Counted from the stretch's first letter, positions 24,089-32,232 are shown. The stretch: DNA of 45,041 nucleotides from Oscillospiraceae bacterium (GCA_910575265.1 CAJTEA010000019.1:1-45041); one strand, 5' to 3'. The notes: generated from the sequence alone by a model not told the origin. Numbers and translations are program-made.

Positions 24089-24515
24089 CGGCAGGTTCTC
24101 TGTCGGCTGCTCTCATTGCCTGCGACGGCTTCACGCTGGAAAACGCTATCACGCTCGGACTGTGACTGAACAGGAGTATCGCCCCATTGCCGGTCATGGC
24201 CTACCGGGAGCCGCCCGGAATTGATAGCCGCTGGTTTTCGCTCCGTGCCGGATAAGCGATCCTTGGGCCAAAATTGATAAAAGGTGGCCTTCAGTTCTCC
24301 GCCTTGTCCGGCACATCCTGGCGCAGCGGGTAAAGCAGCTTGCGGCAATGGGAATGTGTCTGATAAATGGGTATGAAATTTTCAAAGATCAGACCCATTC
24401 GCCGCACAAGCGGAGAACAGGTGAAGGGCTTTCCGTCGCCTTTCACCTAATGCACTGAAAACAGGGGGGTGTAGGGGTTAAAATCAAAATTTTTCAAAAA
24501 ATTTTTTCAAGGCGC

Positions 24516-24548
24516 AAAAAGGGAGCTGCCATCGCTGTCAGCTCCCTT
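24516..24548 (-). terminator. Terminator guarding the element end
   Basis: AAGGGAGCTG (24,519-24,528) and CAGCTCCCTT (24,539-24,548) form a perfect 10-bp stem. The minus strand ends in TTTTTG. It would stop transcription from the tRNA side entering the element. Confidence 0.75.
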
Positions 24549-24648
24549 GTGATTATTTTGATCTCTTTGAAGTAAGCGCAGAACTTGTCTGCCGCACTAC
24601 GGATGCACTTGCCCACTAATGTTGAACTGAAATCGTCCGCATTTGATA

Positions 24649-24843
24649 TTAGCAAAATTAAGGGGGTGCTTTTTTCTCGAATTAGCAGGAGGATGGTTTT
24701 TGGCCATGAAAAAGCAAAATCCCTGCTAATTTTATTAGCAGGGAGCCGGAAAGCGTTATTGTTGGCGAAACAGAGGGGACTTGCTCTTTTTTGATACGCT
24801 TATGGGTTGGGTGAGGTCTGCTAACAGGCTTGCTAATAAGCCT
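24649..24843. repeat. Cluster of TTAGCAGG-like motifs in both orientations
   Basis: TTAGCAA at 24,649, TTAGCAGG at 24,682, CCCTGCTAAT at 24,721 and ATTAGCAGGG at 24,734 (these last two form a perfect 10-bp palindrome with a 3-nt centre), CTGCTAA at 24,818 and TGCTAATAAG at 24,831. Repeated short sites close to an element end are typical of integrase arm or excisionase binding sites; this role is inferred. Confidence 0.55.
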
Positions 24844-24898
24844 TATCGTCAAAGTGCAGGTTTCATCCAAAATGCCAATCAATTTTCAGAAACAGAAA

Positions 24899-24947
24899 AG
24901 CGCCAATTTCCTGATTTTCAAACCGAAAATCGAACGAAATTGACGCT
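24899..24947 (-). terminator. Terminator of the tRNA-Arg transcript
   Basis: Long nested stem on the minus strand: outer arms 24,936-24,947 and 24,899-24,910 (12 bp, one G.U), inner arms 24,925-24,931 and 24,913-24,919 (7 bp), followed by CTTTTCTGTTT. It starts 5 nt after the tRNA CCA end. Confidence 0.75.
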
Positions 24948-24952
24948 CTATC

Positions 24953-25029
24953 TGGCACCCCGAACTGGATTCGAACCAGCGGCCTACCGCTTAGGAGGCG
25001 GTCGCTCTATCCATCTGAGCTATCGGGGC
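24953..25029 (-). tRNA. tRNA-Arg (anticodon CCU)
   Basis: 77 nt on the minus strand with encoded CCA. The acceptor arm pairs GCCCCGA with TCGGGGT (the first pair is G.U), discriminator G. The D arm contains AGCTCAGATGGATAGAGC, the anticodon loop reads CTCCTAA, and the T arm contains GGTTCGAATCC. It decodes AGG. No promoter lies directly before it; it is probably co-transcribed from the promoter at 25,172-25,200, through the truncated tRNA. Confidence 0.9.
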
Positions 25030-25127
25030 GTATTGACTTGTGCGAAATGACTTGAACCGGAGCAATCCACATCAGAGGGAAAAAGCGGGTGAACCTATGT
25101 GTGCTTAGGAGGCGGTCGCTCTATCCA
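24989..25127. repeat. 25-bp direct repeats within the two tRNA-Arg sequences
   Basis: GCTTAGGAGGCGGTCGCTCT followed by ATCCA occurs at 24,989-25,013 and again at 25,103-25,127, 114 bp apart. It covers the D-arm/anticodon part of tRNA-Arg, a common target of tyrosine recombinases, and is the best candidate for an attachment core. Confidence 0.7.
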
Positions 25128-25143
25128 GCTGAGCTACGCGGGC
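25103..25143 (-). pseudogene. Truncated tRNA-Arg 5' half
   Basis: From its 5' end (GCCCGCG) through the D arm and anticodon loop (CTCCTAAGC) this is a normal tRNA-Arg(CCU). The sequence then diverges, and no 3' half that would pair with GCCCGCG follows. Its acceptor differs from that of the intact copy, so it is not a simple tandem duplicate. It sits directly behind a consensus promoter, which suggests it is the original host gene broken by recombination. Confidence 0.75.
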
Positions 25144-25171
25144 TTATGAAACTGAAAGGGATACTTTTGTT

Positions 25172-25200
25172 ATTTTAGCCCAATTCGTTCCATCTGTCAA
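25172..25200 (-). promoter_or_regulatory. Promoter of the tRNA-Arg region
   Basis: Perfect TTGACA (25,195-25,200), 17-nt spacer and TAAAAT (25,172-25,177) on the minus strand. The start point would lie about 22 nt before the truncated tRNA. Confidence 0.85.
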
Positions 25201-25299
25201 CGGTAAAACGACCAACTATCCCGGAAAAATGACCGACTGTCTCAAATTGCTGGACAGGCCGGCAGGAAACCAGCTATACTGAGAGTGAGGGGGGGTTCC

Positions 25300-25767
25300 A
25301 TGGAGGTAGAAATCAGGATTGAACCGGAACGGAGAGAGCCCAGGGTGGTCATTCTGGCCGGGGAAGAGAGCGAGGAGCTGCGCCGTCTGGCGGAGAATCT
25401 GTCCAGGCTGGCTCTGGGGCCCATTCCTGTAAGCCGGGGAGAGGAGAAGCTGCTCCTGCCCCAGGGGGAGTTCCTCCGGTTTTACACTGATGGGAAGGGG
25501 GTGTCCGCCCAGACGGAGGCGGAGCTCTATACCGTCCATCTGCGGCTCTACGAGCTGGAGGAGCGGCTGGACGCCACCCGGTTTGTCCGCATCTCCAATG
25601 GAGAGATTATCAATCTGGACCGGGTCACGGCGGTGGACCTGTCTCTGTCAGGCACCATCCGCATGACCTTGGACGGGGCGGTGAATGCCTATGTGTCCAG
25701 GCGGTACGTGAAAAAAATCAAGGAGACGCTGAATCTGGGGAGGAGGAAGGAAAATGCGAAAAATTAA
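25300..25767 (+). CDS. LytTR-type DNA-binding regulator without receiver domain
   Basis: A 155-residue protein with a LytTR DNA-binding domain in its C-terminal half: FVRISNGEIINLDRVTAVDLSLSGTIRMTLDGAVNAYVSRRYVKKIKETL (about 95-145), matching the family's F-x-R-x-N/S...IN...I pattern. The N-terminal 70 residues replace the usual receiver and resemble those of stand-alone LytTR regulators that pair with membrane proteins. The ATG at 25,300 follows a G-rich ribosome site; a GTG five codons upstream is less likely. It overlaps the following membrane-protein gene by 14 nt, so the two form a unit. Target genes are unknown; autoregulation is usual for such pairs. Confidence 0.8.
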   Translation: MEVEIRIEPERREPRVVILAGEESEELRRLAENLSRLALGPIPVSRGEEKLLLPQGEFLRFYTDGKGVSAQTEAELYTVHLRLYELEERLDATRFVRISNGEIINLDRVTAVDLSLSGTIRMTLDGAVNAYVSRRYVKKIKETLNLGRRKENAKN

Positions 25768-26506
25768 ATGGGCCTGGGCGGCCAAGATTTTGGCGGGGGC
25801 CGTGGCGGGACTGCTGTGCGGCGTGGTGCTGGTGTCCTATTTTGTAGGTACGCGGGGACCGTCGCCAATAACGTGTCTGCTGTGCGCCGCCCTGGGAGCG
25901 GCGGCGGGGACGGCTACCTTGCCCTTTGCCGATGACGGCAGAATGCTGGTGCTTTGCTCCGCGGCCCATTTTGGAGTTACAGCCAGCCTGTTTGCCCTGC
26001 TGGCGGCTCAGCTTGGAGCGAGAGGGGGGAATTTACTGGTCTGGGAAGGCGTTCTGGCACTTCTCTATGCGGTGATTTGGCTGGGTCGATGGATTGGCTG
26101 GTATGTGGAGGTCATGCGGCTGCGCGCCCTGTTGGGGCTGGCTCCTGGGCCTACCCCTCTGAAATGGCGTGAGACTCTGCCCTATCTGCCCTTTGCTCTG
26201 TTGCTGTGCGACATTCTGCCCCTGATCCTGCGGTGGCTGGACGCGCCGGATGTGCCTGTCCTGTCCGGGCTGATTCTGCCCTATCTGCTGCTGCCGGCGG
26301 CGGGGTTTTCCTCCGGATTGTCCCTGGGTAAGCGGCAGGGGGTGTGCCCGCTGTACCCGGTGGCCTGCTTTGTGTGCTATCTGCCCATGGTCTATCTGCT
26401 GTTTAACGACACCGCCCTGTTCCACTGCTTCATGGTGGCGCTCCCCGCTCTGGCCGGCAATGTGCTGGGCTGGCTGTACCGCCGGGCGGTGCTAAAAACT
26501 CGATAA
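25754..26506 (+). CDS. Membrane protein paired with LytTR regulator (DUF3021-like N-terminus)
   Basis: A 250-residue hydrophobic protein with about seven to eight membrane spans, including KILAGAVAGLLCGVVLVSYFVG (10-31), ITCLLCAALGAAAGTATLPF (39-58), LCSAAHFGVTASLFALLAAQLG (66-87) and VWEGVLALLYAVIWLGRWIGWYV (95-117), then several more to LPALAGNVLGWLY near the C-terminus. The first ~120 residues and the overlap with a LytTR gene recall the LytTR-DUF3021 pairs, in which the membrane protein inhibits the regulator. It is longer than a typical DUF3021 protein, with a second hydrophobic half, so the match is only partial. The ATG at 25,754 follows AGGAGGAAGG. Confidence 0.65.
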   Translation: MRKIKWAWAAKILAGAVAGLLCGVVLVSYFVGTRGPSPITCLLCAALGAAAGTATLPFADDGRMLVLCSAAHFGVTASLFALLAAQLGARGGNLLVWEGVLALLYAVIWLGRWIGWYVEVMRLRALLGLAPGPTPLKWRETLPYLPFALLLCDILPLILRWLDAPDVPVLSGLILPYLLLPAAGFSSGLSLGKRQGVCPLYPVACFVCYLPMVYLLFNDTALFHCFMVALPALAGNVLGWLYRRAVLKTR

Positions 26507-26546
26507 CGTACAAGCGCCCCGCCGGTCAAGCGGGGCGCTTGTACGT
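26506..26546. terminator. Bidirectional hairpin between convergent genes
   Basis: A perfect 17-bp stem (26,506-26,522 with 26,530-26,546) and 7-nt loop fill the whole gap between two convergent genes. No long T-run follows on either side, but the GC-rich stem and position indicate a shared terminator. Confidence 0.8.
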
Positions 26547-28613
26547 TCAGGATAATTGAAACTGTCCAGTGTACAGCCGGTAGTACCGGCCCTGTTCCTC
26601 CAGGAGGCGCTCATGACTGCCCTTCTCCTCAATCTCGCCGTGCTCAATGACCACGATACAGTTGGAATTGCGCACGGTGGACAGGCGGTGGGCGATGACA
26701 AAGACCGTCCGGCCCTCCATCAGGGTGTCCATGCCCTTTTGAATCAGGGCCTCGGTCCGGGTGTCGATGGAGGAGGTAGCCTCGTCCAGGATCATCACCG
26801 GCGGGTCGGCCACGGCGGCCCGGGCGATGGCCAGAAGCTGCCGCTGGCCCTGAGACAGGTTGGCTCCGTCGCCGGTGACCATAGTCTGATAGCCATCGGG
26901 CAGGCGGCGGATGAAGGAGTGGGCGTTGGCGCTCTTGGCGGCGGCGACGCACTCCTCATCGGTGGCGTCCAGCCGGCCGTACCGGATGTTGTCCATGATG
27001 GTTCCGGTGAACAGGTGGGTGTCCTGAAGGACCGCCCCCAGGGAGCGGCGCAGGTCCTCTTTGCGGATAGCCTTTACCCGAATGCCGTCGTAGGTAATCA
27101 TGCCGCCCTCAATCTCATAGAAGCGGTTAATCAGGTTGGTGATGGTAGTCTTGCCCGCTCCGGTGGAGCCCACAAAGGCGATTTTCTGGCCCGGGTCGGC
27201 GTAGACCGACACATCCTTCAAGATTCGCTTGCCAGGGACATAGGAGAAGTCCACATGGCTGAACCGGACCGCTCCCCGCAGTTCGGTGAGGTAAAAGTCC
27301 TCCCCGGGGACGCCGCGTACGGTGCCCCGGATCAGGTGGAGACCCACCGTTCCGTCAGGGCCGGGATACTTCCACGCCCAGCCGTGGCTGGCCAGCATGG
27401 CCGGGTCGGGCACAGATTCCGGGTCAGTGATTTCGGTGAGGGCTTCATCCTCGCCCACGAACACCGGAACCAGCTCCATGCCGTTGTCCCGGGGGACCTT
27501 CCAGGCCCAGGTCCGGGGCCGGCCCTCGCCGGTAAAGAGGGAAAGGGTACCGTTGGCGTCCTTCTCCGCCGCCACCAGGGTGACCGAACCCTCGTTGATT
27601 TCAGAGGCGGTGTCCATCACCTCGAAAATGCGCTCCGCCCCCGCCACGGCGGACAGCAGGGTGGTCATTTGCTGAGAAATCTGGTTCAGAGGCTGGCCCA
27701 CCTGACGGGCGAAGTTGAGATAGACCACCAGTCCCCCCAGGTCGAAGCCCCGGAGGATGGACAGCAGCCCGCCAAAGGCGGCGGTGAGGGCGTAGCTGAT
27801 GTTCATCAGGTTGCCCGCCATGGGCATAATCATGGTGGAGTAGAAGTTGGCCCGCTGGGCGGTGTCCCGGTAGGCGTCGTTCAGCTCCTTGAACTTGGCC
27901 TTGGCCTCCGCCTCGTGGGTGAAGGCCTTTACCACCTTCAGCCCCTCGATGATCTCCTGAATTTCACCGTTCACCTTGCCCAGGGCGGCCTGCTGCTTCT
28001 GATAAAATTTCCGGCTGCGGCCCCCCAGGATTTTGAACAGGTTCATGGTGATGGCCAGAATCACGGCGGTGACCAGAAACAGCTGCCAGTTGATGAACAG
28101 CATCAGGGCCACCAGGCCCACAAACATCAGGCAGCTGGACAGCAGGGAGACCACGCTCTGCTGGAGGGCCATCTGCACGTTGTCCGCGTCGTTGGTAAAG
28201 CGGCTCATCAGTTCGCCGTGGGGGTGCTGGTCAAAATAGGAGAGGGGGAGCTTTTGCAGCTGGTCAAACAGGTCCTTGCGCAGCTTGTTGACCCCCCGCT
28301 CCGCCAGCTGGACCATGATGGCCGACTGTCCATAGGTAGCCAGGGCGCCCAGCAGATAAATCCAGATCAGGGCCAGGATGGACAGGGCCAGCCCGGAGAA
28401 GTCGGTACATCCTGACCAAATGAAATTGTTGATGATGGAACGTATCATATAGGACCCGCCCAAATTGGTCCCCACTGACACCAGCAGGCACAGCAGGACG
28501 AACAGCAGGGGCAGCTTGCTTCTGGTAAGGTAGCCCACCAGACGGATCATGGTTTTTTTCAGGTTTTTGGGCTTTACCGGCCCGGCCTTAAAGGCTTGAT
28601 TCGGCCCTGGCAT
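26547..28613 (-). CDS. ABC exporter half-transporter, catalytic-site subunit (LmrC/D-like)
   Basis: A 688-residue fused permease-ATPase of the heterodimeric multidrug exporter type. Six membrane spans lie in residues 25-325. The ATPase domain has Walker A GSTGAGKTT near 480, signature LSQGQRQ near 583, Walker B VMILDEATSSID with the catalytic Glu, and H-loop IAHRLSTV with His. Between membrane and ATPase domains (about 340-450) is an insertion carrying two WAWK motifs 44 residues apart (TWAWKVPRDNG and GWAWKYPGPDG), as seen in a clostridial subgroup. The ATG overlaps the stop of its partner gene by one base. With the partner it should export drugs or lipids out of the cell; the substrate is unknown. 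A MarR regulator heads the operon. Confidence 0.88.
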   Translation of the reverse strand: MPGPNQAFKAGPVKPKNLKKTMIRLVGYLTRSKLPLLFVLLCLLVSVGTNLGGSYMIRSIINNFIWSGCTDFSGLALSILALIWIYLLGALATYGQSAIMVQLAERGVNKLRKDLFDQLQKLPLSYFDQHPHGELMSRFTNDADNVQMALQQSVVSLLSSCLMFVGLVALMLFINWQLFLVTAVILAITMNLFKILGGRSRKFYQKQQAALGKVNGEIQEIIEGLKVVKAFTHEAEAKAKFKELNDAYRDTAQRANFYSTMIMPMAGNLMNISYALTAAFGGLLSILRGFDLGGLVVYLNFARQVGQPLNQISQQMTTLLSAVAGAERIFEVMDTASEINEGSVTLVAAEKDANGTLSLFTGEGRPRTWAWKVPRDNGMELVPVFVGEDEALTEITDPESVPDPAMLASHGWAWKYPGPDGTVGLHLIRGTVRGVPGEDFYLTELRGAVRFSHVDFSYVPGKRILKDVSVYADPGQKIAFVGSTGAGKTTITNLINRFYEIEGGMITYDGIRVKAIRKEDLRRSLGAVLQDTHLFTGTIMDNIRYGRLDATDEECVAAAKSANAHSFIRRLPDGYQTMVTGDGANLSQGQRQLLAIARAAVADPPVMILDEATSSIDTRTEALIQKGMDTLMEGRTVFVIAHRLSTVRNSNCIVVIEHGEIEEKGSHERLLEEQGRYYRLYTGQFQLS

Positions 28614-30346
28614 TATTCGCCCACCCCCTCTTGCTGAGATTGATAGATCTCCTGATAGATTTTGTTTTCCGCCAGCAGCTGGTCGTGGGAACCGCGGCCG
28701 GCGATGTGGTCATCGTCCAGAATGAGGATCTCATCGGCATACCGCACCGAGGAGATTCGCTGAGCGATGATGATAACGGTGGTGTCCTTGAGGTTCTTGT
28801 GGAAAGACTCACGGATCGCCGCCTCGGTGGCGGAATCCACAGCGGAGGTGGAGTCGTCCAAAATGAGGATGGCCGGCTTGCGCAGCATGGCCCGGGCGAT
28901 ACACAGCCGCTGCTTTTGTCCGCCGGAGACGTTGGTCCCCCCCTGGGTGAGCTGGGTGTCGAAGCCCTCGGGCAGGCCCATGATAAAGTCATAGGCCTGG
29001 GCGTCCCTGGCGGCCTGAATCATCTCCTCCTCCGTGGCGTCCAGCTTGCCCCACAGCAGATTTTCCCGGATGGTGCCGGTGAAGAGCACATTGGTCTGGA
29101 GCACCATACCGACGCGGGCGCGCAGCTCCTCCAGAGGATAGTCCCGCACGTCCACGCCGTCCACCAGGACGGAGCCGCCGGTGACGTCGTAGAACCGGGG
29201 AATCAGGTTGACCAGCGAGGACTTGCCCGTGCCGGTGCCGCCCACAATGGCCACAAACTGGCCGGGTTCCACCGTAAAGCTGACGTGGGACAGCACGTCG
29301 TCCCCGGCGCCCCCGGCGGCGTATTTAAAGGACACGTTCTGAAACTCCACCCGGCCCCTGGGAGCGGGCAGGGAAGCGGTCTCCTCTTTGCTCTGAACTG
29401 AGGGCACGGCGTCCAGCACCTCGTTAATACGCCGGGCGCAGGCCTGGGCCCGGGAGAGCTGGAGCAGTGACATGGCCACCATCATCACGCTCATCAGCAC
29501 CTGGGAGATGTAGGAAAGGAACGCGTTCAGGTCACCCAGCAGGAAGTCGGCCCCCATAACCATCCGTCCGCCGAAGTAGAGGACGGCCAGGGTGGCCCCG
29601 CTCATGCAGAGCATCATGATGGGCATAATGGCGATAATCCGCATACCCACGGTGAGTCCGGCGGTCATCAGCTCGTCGCTGGAGCGGTTGAACTTCTTCC
29701 GCTCGTGGTCCTCCCGGACGAAGGCCTTTACCACCCGGATGGCCACCAGATTCTCCTGAAGCACGTTGTTCAGTCCGTCAATCTTCTTCTGCATGGCGTC
29801 GAAGAGCTTGGTGCACACCTTCATGAGCACGGCGATAGCCAGCACCATCAGGGGGATAATGACCAGAAGAATCACGGCCAGCCGGGCGTTGAGATACAGG
29901 CTGACGCCCAGAGCGGCGATGAGCATGACCGGGGCCCGGACCAGCATCCGCAGGCCCATGGCCAGCATCATGGTCATAGCGTTCACGTCGTTGGTCATGC
30001 GGGTGATAAGGGAGGCGGAGGAGAAGCGGTCGATGTCGGCGAAGGAGAAGTCCTGTATCTTGTCGAACAGGCACTGCCGCAGGTTTCCGCCAAAGCCCTG
30101 GCTGGCGAAGGCGGCATATTTGGCGGCCAGCACACCGCAGGTCATGGAGAAGCCCGCCAGCACCAGCATGAGGGCTCCCAGCCGGAAGATGTAGCCCGTG
30201 TCTCCCGAGGGGATAGCTACGTCCACGATCTCCGCCATAACCAGGGGGAGCAGCAGCTCACAGATGACCTCTAAAATAATGAGGATGGGGGACTTTATGG
30301 CGTCTTTTTTATAGCCCTCCAGATGGGTCAGGAACAGGGAAAGCAA
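28613..30346 (-). CDS. ABC exporter half-transporter, degenerate-site subunit (LmrC/D-like)
   Basis: A 577-residue permease-ATPase fusion. Six membrane spans occupy about 15-300. Walker A is GGTGTGKSS near 368 and the signature is VSGGQKQR near 471. Walker B reads ILILDDSTSAVD, with Asp where the catalytic Glu is expected, and the H-loop reads IIAQRISSV, with Gln for His. These are the changes that mark the non-hydrolysing site in heterodimeric exporters such as TM287/288 and LmrCD. The start is TTG at 30,344-30,346 with AAAGGAG upstream, 8 nt after the MarR stop; its stop overlaps the next start (TAATG). Probably regulated by the MarR protein. Confidence 0.88.
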   Translation of the reverse strand: MLSLFLTHLEGYKKDAIKSPILIILEVICELLLPLVMAEIVDVAIPSGDTGYIFRLGALMLVLAGFSMTCGVLAAKYAAFASQGFGGNLRQCLFDKIQDFSFADIDRFSSASLITRMTNDVNAMTMMLAMGLRMLVRAPVMLIAALGVSLYLNARLAVILLVIIPLMVLAIAVLMKVCTKLFDAMQKKIDGLNNVLQENLVAIRVVKAFVREDHERKKFNRSSDELMTAGLTVGMRIIAIMPIMMLCMSGATLAVLYFGGRMVMGADFLLGDLNAFLSYISQVLMSVMMVAMSLLQLSRAQACARRINEVLDAVPSVQSKEETASLPAPRGRVEFQNVSFKYAAGGAGDDVLSHVSFTVEPGQFVAIVGGTGTGKSSLVNLIPRFYDVTGGSVLVDGVDVRDYPLEELRARVGMVLQTNVLFTGTIRENLLWGKLDATEEEMIQAARDAQAYDFIMGLPEGFDTQLTQGGTNVSGGQKQRLCIARAMLRKPAILILDDSTSAVDSATEAAIRESFHKNLKDTTVIIIAQRISSVRYADEILILDDDHIAGRGSHDQLLAENKIYQEIYQSQQEGVGE

Positions 30347-30353
30347 GTTGAAA

Positions 30354-30818
30354 TCACTCCTTTATTTGAGAATCCGCGGATGAGAGAAGGTTTTGCAGCA
30401 TCTTTTCCATGAATTTCATCAGCTGTTGGCACTCCTCTGGAGAAAAATCCGCCATCATTCGGTCGGATACCCGTTGAAAGCTGGCCCGGCAGCCCGCCAC
30501 CGCCCGGGTCCCCTTTTCTGTGAGGAGCACCCGGTTGCGTCGGGCGTCCCGCTGACCCGGTTCCCGGCGAATGTAGCCGCTCTTTTCCAGGGATTTCAGC
30601 GAGTTCGCCACCGCGGCGGGGGAGATGTGAAGCAGCTCCGCCAGGTCCCGCTGGGCGTGGCAGGGGGCGTCCTCCTCCCCGGACTCCAGAATGGTGAGCA
30701 GCATGGGGTGGCCTACCTCCCGCAGGCCGGCGGCGTTCAGTTCCCACTGCACCGCCGAGCGGTGGGCCTGATTCAACTGACGGGACAGCAGGTCCAGCTC
30801 GTGAAACATGTCTTTCAC
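30354..30818 (-). CDS. MarR-family repressor of the ABC exporter operon
   Basis: A 154-residue winged-helix regulator. The HTH lies at DLAELLHISPAAVANSLKSLEKSGYIRREPGQRDARRNRVLLTEKG, with the DxR-type wing motif QRDARRNRV, as in MarR. Long helices on both sides form the dimer. I chose the GTG at 30,816-30,818 because AGGAGG lies 7 nt before it; an upstream GTG precedes the ribosome site itself, and an ATG three codons later is possible. It heads the operon with the two exporter subunits. A palindrome just upstream, next to the promoter, indicates autorepression. The inducing ligand is unknown. Confidence 0.85.
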   Translation of the reverse strand: MKDMFHELDLLSRQLNQAHRSAVQWELNAAGLREVGHPMLLTILESGEEDAPCHAQRDLAELLHISPAAVANSLKSLEKSGYIRREPGQRDARRNRVLLTEKGTRAVAGCRASFQRVSDRMMADFSPEECQQLMKFMEKMLQNLLSSADSQIKE

Positions 30819-30842
30819 GAGGAAACCTCCTTTCAGCACAAT

Positions 30843-30901
30843 CGTTAACCCGTTAATGATTAACGTGTTGACTATTTTACTCCCGTGGAAGGAATTGTCA
30901 A
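30843..30901 (-). promoter_or_regulatory. Promoter and MarR-type operator
   Basis: TTGACA (30,896-30,901), 16-nt spacer, TAAAAT (30,874-30,879) on the minus strand. At the predicted start point lies CGTTAA-TGA-TTAACG (30,851-30,865), and another CGTTAA half-site follows at 30,843-30,848. A palindrome of this kind over +1 fits repression by the adjacent MarR protein. Confidence 0.75.
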
Positions 30902-30954
30902 GGGCTTTTGATAAGGGTTCAAAAATTGTTCACAGAATGAAAGCCCGCGGCTGC

Positions 30955-32232
30955 TTATAAGCCGCCTCTTACTTGAATGGAGGCTTTCACGCAGGCCCCG
31001 CTGGGCGATTGGTTTGACAGCTCCAGGGTTCCCCCATGCTTCTGGCACAGCACCCGGCTTACAGCCAGTCCCAGGCCAAGGTGCTTGCCGGAGGGATCCT
31101 CAGAGTAAAACAGGGCGGTTTTCTTCCGCAGCATCGTTTCCGAAAAACCCGGCCCATCATCGGTCACGGTGACTGACAGCGTTCCATGCTCCAGGCAAAA
31201 GGAAAGCTGAATTTGCCGCCGCGCAAAACGCAGAGCGTTGGAGATCAGATTTTCCAGAACGCGGTACAACAGCTCCCCGTCAAAGACAGCTTTTCCCTCC
31301 GGCACCTGGAAGTCGCAGGAAAACCGCGTCTCGGTGTTCTGGAACAGGACGGATAAGGAATCCGCCATGTGCTGTAAAAAAACAGGAAGCTCTGCCTCCG
31401 CGCGGTGGATTTCTGTCTCCTCAATCGCCCCCAGGTCACGCATGGTATCGGTATAACGTCCCATACGCTCCGCGGTAGTGCCGAGGTTGGACAGTGACTG
31501 TTCCAATTTTTCATCCGTTAAAGTCCCGCCCTGGAGGTTCTCCCGCAAATACTCCACATAGCCCTTTATGATAGCGATGGGATTGCGCAGGTCATGGGCC
31601 ACGGATGCCTGTAACGCGCGGCGTTCCTCCAGCATACTCCATAGCTGGCGGTTATTTTCATACAGGGTCCGCCGCGTTTTCTCAAACGCGGTACACAGCT
31701 GGCCTAGCTCGTCCTGCCGGTCAAAGCCAATCCGGAAGCCCAAATCCTGATTCTGGATGCGCGTTGTGGCGTCCATAAGGACTGAGATCGGCGGTTCCAG
31801 TATCTTGTGATAAAACCACCATGCGCACAGGGTAATTCCAATCACAGCAAACAGGAGCGGCAGCAGCACTATCGAGATCTGTGAAACGCGGTAGACCGCT
31901 TTCGCTCGTGACGAGAGCATGGAATAGCTGGATTCAATGCGCTCTATGACGTAACTTGTTTCTTCCTCCTCATGCTCCTGACCGTCCGCCTCCAGCCGGA
32001 TGAAGGGGGAAGGCTGGTCCAGATGATATCGCTGCTTCGCTTCGGTTACTGTGCCATCTGGCGCGGTTGTCCGCTGTGTCAGCCAAACCTCATTGGAATC
32101 GGGAAGAATGTGCTTTTGGAGCTGGTAGCCAAGGAAAATCGTAAGAGCGCCGCACAGGAACACAATCAGCATCGTAATCGCCACAGCCCCCATAAAGGAG
32201 CGTTTCAAGGATTGCCCTTTTACTTTTCCCAT
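30955..32232 (-). CDS. Sensor histidine kinase
   Basis: A 425-residue membrane kinase. Two membrane spans (about 14-34 and 118-140) enclose an ~80-residue extracellular sensor part. A HAMP-like linker follows (ILEPPISVLMDATTRIQNQDLGFRI). The phosphoacceptor H-box is SVAHDLRNPIAIIKGYVEYL, His near 212. The ATPase domain has N-box LENLISNALRFA near 330, G1 DDGPGFSE and G2 GLGLAVSRVL. The ATG lies inside the end of the response regulator gene (13-nt overlap), so both are made from one message. The signal is unknown; the architecture is shared with kinases that sense cell-envelope stress or peptides. Confidence 0.88.
   Translation of the reverse strand: MGKVKGQSLKRSFMGAVAITMLIVFLCGALTIFLGYQLQKHILPDSNEVWLTQRTTAPDGTVTEAKQRYHLDQPSPFIRLEADGQEHEEEETSYVIERIESSYSMLSSRAKAVYRVSQISIVLLPLLFAVIGITLCAWWFYHKILEPPISVLMDATTRIQNQDLGFRIGFDRQDELGQLCTAFEKTRRTLYENNRQLWSMLEERRALQASVAHDLRNPIAIIKGYVEYLRENLQGGTLTDEKLEQSLSNLGTTAERMGRYTDTMRDLGAIEETEIHRAEAELPVFLQHMADSLSVLFQNTETRFSCDFQVPEGKAVFDGELLYRVLENLISNALRFARRQIQLSFCLEHGTLSVTVTDDGPGFSETMLRKKTALFYSEDPSGKHLGLGLAVSRVLCQKHGGTLELSNQSPSGACVKASIQVRGGL

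Larger units (their letters stand above)
1..24950. mobile_element. Partial integrative conjugative element, Tn1549-like accessory end
   Basis: The segment carries genes typical of clostridial ICEs: parA/parB partition genes, a surface adhesin with sorting signal, a run of small conserved element proteins with 1-4-nt overlaps, a DNA methyltransferase, a giant methylase-helicase, a nested tnpV and a RepA-like ATPase. Almost all lie on the minus strand, and the segment abuts a tRNA-Arg gene with a duplicated 25-bp sequence. No integrase, relaxase, coupling protein or VirB-like gene is visible, so the element continues beyond position 1. The right boundary near 24,950 is inferred from the tRNA; the exact attachment site is not proven. 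Confidence 0.8.
24089..24950. other. Non-coding element end with several inverted repeats
   Basis: No convincing gene is seen over more than 800 bases. Noted structures are a 12-bp inverted repeat (24,245-24,256 with 24,303-24,314, one mismatch), a 10-bp hairpin (24,419-24,428 with 24,439-24,448), an A/T-rich tract at 24,480-24,515, a terminator at 24,516-24,548 and a cluster of TTAGCAGG-like motifs at 24,649-24,843. The layout suits the terminal region of an ICE, where recombinase and accessory protein sites lie. Confidence 0.5.

Noticed and set aside
24585-24794. A 69-codon plus-strand open frame near the element end
   Set aside because: It overlaps the TTAGCAGG palindromes, has no good ribosome site and no familiar sequence.
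24781-25050. An 89-codon plus-strand open frame
   Set aside because: It runs through the tRNA-Arg gene and its terminator and is an accidental frame.
26556-28415. A 619-codon plus-strand open frame
   Set aside because: Antisense to the ABC exporter subunit with intact Walker motifs; no ribosome site and no recognisable domain.
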